Below are positions 6,801 through 11,515 of a DNA stretch of 11,515 bases, piece after piece. This DNA is from an uncultured Clostridia bacterium (lineage in GTDB: Bacteria; Bacillota; Clostridia; Christensenellales; UBA1242). The stretch lies in assembly GCA_937907645.1 (NCBI GenBank), contig CALCWV010000002.1, positions 1 through 11,515 of the forward strand. The letters are read 5' to 3'. The position numbers and the translations under genes are program-made. The stretch's first letter is position 1, and each line of letters opens with the position of its first letter. A model generated the notes under the pieces. The model saw nothing but the letters and a program-made list of their open reading frames with translations, did no database searches and had not been told where the DNA came from.

Positions 6801-9800
6801 AGCAGTTTCAGAACAATTCTCAATCAAATATACAGGCGGAGATGCAGTAAATGCAGTTCTTAGCTACGAGGGAATCCAAACTTTATCAGTTGGAGAAATA
6901 ATAGAAGTTAACGTTTTAAAGTGGATTCCATATAATACAACAAATAAACAAATTTTCTTGAAAGAAACATCACACACACAAGGTGTAGCAAAGGTTGTTG
7001 AAATTAGCAATAACAAAATAAAGGCAGTTGCTGGTGGAACAAGCAAGATTTTAGTTGAAGTTTCAAATCAAGTATATAAGGAATTAACTATCGTAGTTAT
7101 CAATAAGATAACCAATATCTCAATTGAAGACAGACTTGTTTCTAATAGTGAAAGGGTTGTTATTAATCCAATAGTTGAGCCATCAAATGCAACAAATAAA
7201 ACACTTGTTTACAGCATTGATAACACAGATATTGCTAGAATAGAGGATAAGACAGTTATATTCTCAAGACCGGGAAAGGTTACTTTGACAATATCCACAA
7301 CCGACGGAAGCAATATAACAAAGAGTGTGGAAGTTGTAAGCACATTTGGATACATTGACAGCTTTGAGCTTAATTCAAATGCGATTTCAATTAAGAAAAA
7401 TTCAACAGCAAATCTATATGTGAAGAAATACTATCCAAGCGATGCGACAAACAAGGCGTTTGACTATGAGATTATTTCAAGTACAGCAAATGACGATGGG
7501 ACAAACGTTGTTTTAACAATTTCAAAAGACGGAGTTATCAGAGGCCTTTATGGCGGAAGGGCTGTAATTAGAGTTTACACAACAGATTACTATGGCGAAA
7601 AAGTATATCAAGACTGCGAAGTCGATATTATCAGTGAAGTGTCTGACCTTGATATCACTTTTGGAAGAGAACTTGAAAAGAGCCAAGGATCAATTGTTGT
7701 TGCTAAGCCTCACTTAGATTTCAACAAGAGGATTTATCCTTCAGACGCAAGCAACAAAGAAGTTGAAATTGTTATCGATAATGAAGATATCGCTATGATT
7801 GTTGGAAACAGCATTCACTTCTTGAAATCAGGAAAAGTAAACATCCAGTTTATTTCAAAGGGAAATACAAACATTTCAAAGAGCTATTCCTTCTACTTCA
7901 CAGACAACACTTTAGTTGGAATAACAATTGATACAAAAGATTTCACAGAAAAAGGAACGACATTAACTTTGAAAGCGGGAGAAGAATACAAACTTCAAAT
8001 TTTGAAGTGTTTGCCAAGTGACAAAGAAGATGTTGTGTTCACAATTGAAGATAAAAACGAAAACAGAAATAGCCAAACATTGCAAGTTATGTCATTCAAA
8101 GATGGTGTGATCTCGGCAATGAATGGAGGAGAAGCAACATTCACTTTGAAAGCAGACTCAATCGTAGTTGGAAAGTTCTGCGTGAGAGTGCTTAGAGATT
8201 GTGAGTCAATTCATGTTGATTCAACAGAAGTATTTGTTAACTACAAGACCGTTACAATCAAAGGTGAAGCTTATCCAGTTGACACTTATCAAAAAGAAGT
8301 TAAATATTCAATCTATAGCGATGTTGCAACAATAGATCAGGACGGGAAAGTAACATTCACAGACTATGGAACAGCTTTAGTTGTGATAACTTCTGTTTAC
8401 AATGAAAATATATTTACAAATGTAATGGTGGAATATGCAAATACAGTTAAGAAAATTTCATTTAACGAAACTGTAAGCATGATCTATTCAGGATACAAGG
8501 TTCAACTTGTTGTCAAGGGTGAGCCATTCAATGTAGCTCCATTTACAGTTGTTTACAAATCAAGTGATCCTTCAATTGCTACTGTTGACCAAAACGGTCT
8601 TGTTGTAGCAGGTGAGAACAAGGGAACAGTTGAGATAACCGCATATGTTGCTGAAAAGCCAGAGATATTTACAACAAGAACATTTAATATTGTTCCAGTT
8701 TTAAGTGCTTTGGAACTTGAACTCGATAAGATCAATGACGATTTAGGAATTGGTGGATACAGAGTTTGGGGAACAAGATTTGTTGGAGCAGAAGATCCAA
8801 AAGCAACACATGGCAATTATCAAATGAAGATAAAAGTTATTAAGCCGGAAAATTCTGGAATCAAACTTATTTGGAAGACAAGTAATCCAGAACTTGCAAC
8901 AGTTGATGAAAACGGATTAGTAACATTCATAGGACCTGCTGGAGATGTTACAATCTCAGTTGAGCCAGAAGTTCAATTGAATCCAGCGTGGCCACAAAAA
9001 GACGAATACACGTTCACTCTCGTGGACGGGGTAAACGTTTACAATTATGATCAATTAAAATTATTTACAGATGAAGGATATTGTGTTGTGTTACAAAGCG
9101 ATATAGTTATCCCAGAGAATGGAGATGTACTTGTAATTAAAAACAATGTTCACGGAAACGGACATATGATTAATTTTGATAAGATTGCAAGAATAACTGA
9201 TGAAAAATTCAACATCAGACGTAGCAATGTTGTCATAGACAATATCCATTTAAGAGGAGCAGAGTTTAAAGAAAACGCAGCTCTTTCCGAGCTTGAAGGA
9301 GCTGGAAAGGTTGTTGGAATTCGCGATGTTGACGGAGTAAAAACAGTTGGCGTTGTCATGAGAAACTGTAAAGTTGAAAATGCCTATGTCTGCGTTAACG
9401 TTGTTAACTCTGAGGCTAAGTTTGAGGGATGTATCATTAGAAACGCCCTTGCAACATGTCTTCAATTATCAGTTGGGGATCACTCAACAATTCCTTCAGT
9501 AGTAAATATTGACGACTCTATCATTTCAAGAGCTTTGTTCTGCGGAATTTTGTTTGAGCCAAAACTTAAGAGAGTTGTAAATGCAAACTACAAATGCCGT
9601 TTAATAATGGGAAATAATGTAAAGATTTACAACTGGCTCAGAATGGACGAATTCCAAATTGATTTTATTCAAAGAAAGCTTAGAGAAATAGGAGTAGATA
9701 AATTTATCGATATTAAAGAAGAACTTACAAAAATCTTCCATAAATATCCAGACTTTATATACAATTACAATGGAACAGAGTATGTTATGCTTGGAGTAGG

Positions 9801-10050
9801 GTCGGCGGAAGCTGATGTAAATGTCAGCAGTCAATCAGTACTCAGTTACAAGAGTAATGGCGTTGCAGAAGTTCCAGGACCATATGTATATAAATATATA
9901 GCTGATCAGGTCGATCTCCCAGCTGTTTATGCCGATCTAAAACTTGCAGTTTATACATTAAAAAGCAATCAAAATTATATAACACCAGCGTCGACCTACA
10001 CGGAAAACAAAGATTTATATAATAGTATAAGAAAGAATTTCGAGGGATAA
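3853..10050 (+). CDS. Giant membrane-tethered surface protein: about 19 Big_2 Ig-like domains plus C-terminal beta-helix-like region
   Basis: The 2065-residue product begins with MKK and a long hydrophobic segment (4-28) lacking a clear AxA cleavage site, so it is probably an uncleaved membrane anchor. Bacterial Ig-like (Big_2) domains follow, starting near residues 35, 119, 207, 289, 377, 462, 556, 643, 731, 815, 903, 997, 1085, 1167, 1264, 1353, 1449, 1531 and 1616. Recognition rests on recurring family motifs: P..ATNK before a Y/W.S strand, then IATVD..G.V.F, then GTA.I. Domains 6-17 alternate between two subtypes. Domain 19 has an insertion of about 35 residues. Residues 1726-1905 look like a right-handed parallel beta-helix (VYNYDQL, VVLQSDIVI, then short V/I-rich coils with N and G turns). 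The last 160 residues match nothing I recognise. There is no LPXTG, SLH or choline-binding motif at the end. Big_2 proteins are commonly adhesins or surface stalks; no enzymatic residues are evident. It is encoded within an exporter operon. Ligand and partner are unknown. Confidence 0.9.
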   Translation: MKKLLIFLMIAIPLVIIIVVNLTVNVVSGFVSIPVDSISLNMSQIEAKIDDSIKIEATILPKNASNQEIIWSSTNEDVAMVDSNGNVSFVGFGTGYITATTTDGNKKASCYFYITDTKPHEIYLTSDYKENENFFVGIGNNLQLKSIIYPTEALNKDVIYTTEDEKIATVDANGLVHGVKEGKVKIVSTSAENSLISSSIIVEVVKPIESVILAEEKVVVANSTYQISYDVYPKDATITAVQYKSLNEDIATVNSYGLVTFSKQGTAQIELVSVQGQIKTSLEIVYTSGYAYDLILETNSISEKIEKGETYINYTTVPLNLDVDVTFTSDDENVVYVDDSGYVQFIGGGNTLIRARIQKNETEFIEKIISIYIESPATKIEMDDSYVIATKELKLSPKSYPANSTNKNFYFVSKDNNIATVSEDGVVTILRDGYCSVEIEVYANEKNSSVKKTVTVTYTNGYPVDLVLGKETIEIEYGDFAEIETTIYPLDIQNKNVSYKILSQTQNGGGNEVIELLGNGGIKAIGGGTARIEVSCEKYSGEKIKKYCDVIVNRKVEDIDFVTDLDLYEEEYVTCNPLVEFTISASTLDATNKGLKWTMSSNSAIRKTDNSIYFNNAGTAEIVIKSEDGNCEKAIVIRYLKDKILSAEFEEVPEGIEVGKEFEFKVVSTVPSNATVKPYIKIRNQTTMDSSGKVFEVLGEGKIRAVAGGSATITVVVANMQYNFQVNGIRKMESIEVSPANIKTTNSRVKLQTRVLPEDTSNKEIQYTVRDTSVATIEGGYIIFKKNGVAHITAAALDGSGVYFEFTIEKTDKGTGAITVDGEPINMMIGETNALNFEEGKYEEITIKIKSQTPAFEGQTVISLEDNIIKALAIGSAEVECTLVDEYGTEEVVVILVSVVQLCEDITFDTELDYVQETYLTAEDVVDLSFKLLPEYTTDKQFKVSIVKFISQESEEFKPFINDGKLNFTVPGTAIIKVDSNDGAVSEQFSIKYTGGDAVNAVLSYEGIQTLSVGEIIEVNVLKWIPYNTTNKQIFLKETSHTQGVAKVVEISNNKIKAVAGGTSKILVEVSNQVYKELTIVVINKITNISIEDRLVSNSERVVINPIVEPSNATNKTLVYSIDNTDIARIEDKTVIFSRPGKVTLTISTTDGSNITKSVEVVSTFGYIDSFELNSNAISIKKNSTANLYVKKYYPSDATNKAFDYEIISSTANDDGTNVVLTISKDGVIRGLYGGRAVIRVYTTDYYGEKVYQDCEVDIISEVSDLDITFGRELEKSQGSIVVAKPHLDFNKRIYPSDASNKEVEIVIDNEDIAMIVGNSIHFLKSGKVNIQFISKGNTNISKSYSFYFTDNTLVGITIDTKDFTEKGTTLTLKAGEEYKLQILKCLPSDKEDVVFTIEDKNENRNSQTLQVMSFKDGVISAMNGGEATFTLKADSIVVGKFCVRVLRDCESIHVDSTEVFVNYKTVTIKGEAYPVDTYQKEVKYSIYSDVATIDQDGKVTFTDYGTALVVITSVYNENIFTNVMVEYANTVKKISFNETVSMIYSGYKVQLVVKGEPFNVAPFTVVYKSSDPSIATVDQNGLVVAGENKGTVEITAYVAEKPEIFTTRTFNIVPVLSALELELDKINDDLGIGGYRVWGTRFVGAEDPKATHGNYQMKIKVIKPENSGIKLIWKTSNPELATVDENGLVTFIGPAGDVTISVEPEVQLNPAWPQKDEYTFTLVDGVNVYNYDQLKLFTDEGYCVVLQSDIVIPENGDVLVIKNNVHGNGHMINFDKIARITDEKFNIRRSNVVIDNIHLRGAEFKENAALSELEGAGKVVGIRDVDGVKTVGVVMRNCKVENAYVCVNVVNSEAKFEGCIIRNALATCLQLSVGDHSTIPSVVNIDDSIISRALFCGILFEPKLKRVVNANYKCRLIMGNNVKIYNWLRMDEFQIDFIQRKLREIGVDKFIDIKEELTKIFHKYPDFIYNYNGTEYVMLGVGSAEADVNVSSQSVLSYKSNGVAEVPGPYVYKYIADQVDLPAVYADLKLAVYTLKSNQNYITPASTYTENKDLYNSIRKNFEG
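3955..9021 (+). repeat. Array of about 19 tandem Ig-like (Big_2) domain-coding repeats
   Basis: The repeats are visible at protein level, each about 80-95 residues (240-280 nt). Copies are strongly diverged in DNA, with no long identical stretches that I noticed, so the array looks old rather than a product of recent slippage or recombination. Boundaries are estimated from the motif register and may be off by 5-10 residues. Confidence 0.85.
5236..8436 (+). repeat. Six copies of a two-domain (A-B) Ig super-repeat
   Basis: Within residues 462-1528, domains alternate. A-type domains (starting near 462, 643, 815, 997, 1167 and 1353) end in a signature such as IKAIGGGTARIEV, IRAVAGGSATITV, IKAVAGGTSKILV or VIRGLYGGRAVIRV, and carry a longer strand section. 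B-type domains (near 556, 731, 903, 1085, 1264 and 1449) carry SIYFNNAGTA, YIIFKKNGVA, TVIFSRPGKV or SIHFLKSGKV. The period is about 170-186 residues. Duplication of an A-B pair as a unit is the simplest explanation. Confidence 0.7.
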
Positions 10051-10054
10051 AATG
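10042..10054 (+). promoter_or_regulatory. RBS of the fourth operon gene
   Basis: GAGG (10042-10045) lies 6 nt before the ATG at 10052 and within the last codons of the giant gene, whose TAA ends at 10050. Only one base separates the two genes, so they are almost certainly on the same transcript. Confidence 0.7.
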
Positions 10055-11515
10055 AAAAAAATAATAAAGCCAATCTTATTAAGCGTGCTAATAATGCTTT
10101 TGACAAGCATTGGCTTTTTCATGTCCTTCTTTGTTCCAGCAAGCGATCAAAATGTAGCAAGTGCGGATATTACTGCTGTCTCAGGAGAAGTTATCAACCT
10201 AACATCAAGATTTGGAACGACTCCGACACACTATTTCACAGATGAGTCAGGTGCTTCAACATTGTCCAATGCTTCAGTTTCGGACGACGAAATCAAATAT
10301 TACAACGAAAAAGGCGAATATGTAAGCAACTTCTATGTTGTAGAGGGCAAATCAAAGGGAACTTCTAAGAAATATAGCTATGGTTGTTCAAATTTCTATC
10401 TCACAGAAGAAATGAAAGAGTTTGCTAGAAAGGGAATTTTATATGTTCAAGCAAGTGCAGGAGTTATTTCAGAGGAAAATAAGGATAGCTCAAATATAGA
10501 GGTAAGAGTTATCCAAGGAGACAAATCTGAGACCGCTCAATCTAACAGTAATGAAAACGGAACAAACGTTGAACAGTGGGTTAAGACAAATTATATCAAG
10601 GTTGACAGCGAAAACTTTATTACTTTCTACTTTACATCTCTTGGACAAGGCTCAGGATTAAGCAAATGTAAATTTAAAATAGTTGAGCCGAAACTTGTGT
10701 TTAAGACAATAATTAGTGGGGTGCAAATTACAGAAAAAACTGAGAAAGTTGGTCCAGGACAAGTTTTAAAATTAGAGGCTACAAACGAAGTTTTAGAGCT
10801 AAAGACAAACACAAACTATGCTAAATATTACAGAAGCATTCATAAGGCCAAATATGAGATTACAGAGGGAGCAGAATATGCTGAAATTATTGACGGATAC
10901 ATATATTTTACAGATGAAAATGTAGATGCGACAGTTAAAATTGTTGCAAAGTCACAAAAAGATAGTATTGAGGGTGGATATGTTGTATCCGAACCAAAGA
11001 CATATACTATTATTTCAAAACAAATAGAAGTTAAAATTCAAAAAAACTTCGAAAATCCAGCAGATTTTTTCGGAACAGGAACGTATCACATTGGACAAAA
11101 AATTACTCTTAATGTTAAGCCAAGAGATAGATTTAAATTTATCCAATGGGAAATTAATGGCGAGGTTTACACCTCAAAGAGAGTCTTATACACTGTTCAG
11201 GAAACAAATGATATTAAGTGCTATTTAAAGAAGAAGATATTTGTTTCTAGTGTAGAGTTAGATGAAAAAGTTTATGACGGCTCAGCTATTGCAGATTGCA
11301 GATTTATATTCGACGGAATTGAATCTGGTCATGATGTATACATGGGAGGTCTTACAGCAAAGTACGTCGATGCACAAGTAGGAGTAGATAAACATGTTTC
11401 ATATGAAGGTTATCCAGAACTTTTAGGAGCTGACGCTGGACTATATATTTTAGGATCAACAAACATTCCAGATGTTGTAGGAACAATTCGAAAGAAAGAA
11501 GTTAAAATTACAACG
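10052..11515 (+). CDS. Secreted beta-rich surface protein with InlB-type and YDG-type repeats (3' truncated by window edge)
   Basis: The frame is open for 488 codons and runs off the right edge, so only the N-terminal part is seen. Residues 1-38 form a signal peptide: KK-IIK, a hydrophobic core (7-30) and a plausible cleavage after ASA38. Residues 39-222 are polar, probably beta-rich and unrecognised. Residues 223-320 resemble a diverged Big-type domain (GVQIT at the start, YAEIIDGYIYF near 275-285). Residues 325-394 match the divergent InlB B-repeat pattern (GTGTYHIGQKITLNVKP, then FKFIQWEINGE). Residues 398-480 match the YDG repeat pattern (KVYDGS at 406-411, then ESGHDVYMGG, and GADAGLYIL at the end), and the linker that follows looks ready to lead into another repeat. 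Such repeats are found in adhesins and large exported proteins. It directly follows the giant protein in the operon, so it is likely a partner at the cell surface. Any anchor would lie downstream. Confidence 0.85.
   Translation, partial: MKKIIKPILLSVLIMLLTSIGFFMSFFVPASDQNVASADITAVSGEVINLTSRFGTTPTHYFTDESGASTLSNASVSDDEIKYYNEKGEYVSNFYVVEGKSKGTSKKYSYGCSNFYLTEEMKEFARKGILYVQASAGVISEENKDSSNIEVRVIQGDKSETAQSNSNENGTNVEQWVKTNYIKVDSENFITFYFTSLGQGSGLSKCKFKIVEPKLVFKTIISGVQITEKTEKVGPGQVLKLEATNEVLELKTNTNYAKYYRSIHKAKYEITEGAEYAEIIDGYIYFTDENVDATVKIVAKSQKDSIEGGYVVSEPKTYTIISKQIEVKIQKNFENPADFFGTGTYHIGQKITLNVKPRDRFKFIQWEINGEVYTSKRVLYTVQETNDIKCYLKKKIFVSSVELDEKVYDGSAIADCRFIFDGIESGHDVYMGGLTAKYVDAQVGVDKHVSYEGYPELLGADAGLYILGSTNIPDVVGTIRKKEVKITT

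Noticed and set aside
3955..9021. The regular repeats as a CRISPR array or satellite DNA
   Set aside because: Repetition is at protein level in an unbroken reading frame, with strongly diverged DNA and no constant direct repeat or spacers.
9028..9567. Beta-helix region as a polysaccharide lyase or pectinase
   Set aside because: The coil pattern fits a beta-helix, but I see no clear catalytic Asp/Arg/Lys set, so an enzymatic call is not supported.

Overview
The window comes from an AT-rich bacterium that uses the standard genetic code, with strong Shine-Dalgarno sites and sigma-A-type promoters. It reads as a low-GC Firmicute (Clostridia-like). The rubrerythrin points to an anaerobe, and the long Ig-like (Big_2) surface protein is the kind often seen in gut Clostridia. 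The species cannot be named from the sequence. All genes lie on the + strand.

Layout. Positions 1-306 are AT-rich and hold no convincing complete gene. A promoter at 307-335 drives a monocistronic rubrerythrin gene (363-902), closed by a rho-independent terminator (919-948). An AT-rich spacer (949-1246) carries small inverted and direct repeats. A near-consensus promoter at 1247-1275 then starts a tightly packed operon: ABC ATPase (1301-2239), large ABC-2-type permease (2240-3853), a 2065-residue membrane-tethered protein with about 19 Big_2 domains and a beta-helix-like end (3853-10050), and a second exported beta-rich protein with InlB-type and YDG-type repeats (10052 to beyond the right edge). 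Gene junctions are 0 nt, a 1-nt overlap and 1 nt, so translation is probably coupled.

How it may work. The first two genes look like one complete exporter: an ATPase with all its motifs, and a permease that appears to contain two homologous halves. The next two products are built for the outside of the cell. The giant protein has an N-terminal membrane anchor, a long Ig-like stalk and a C-terminal tip. The fourth has a cleavable-looking signal peptide and adhesin-type repeats. The arrangement suggests a dedicated envelope system in which the exporter acts on, or together with, the two surface proteins. The gene order and domains are visible in the sequence; the joint function is inference. 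I know of no described system with this exact composition, but could not search.

The most notable details are a two-domain (A-B) super-repeat of about 178 residues repeated six times inside the Ig stalk, a lysine-rich tail on the ATPase, and an ATPase start that should be the ATG at 1301, because the upstream in-frame TTG is the -35 box of the operon promoter.
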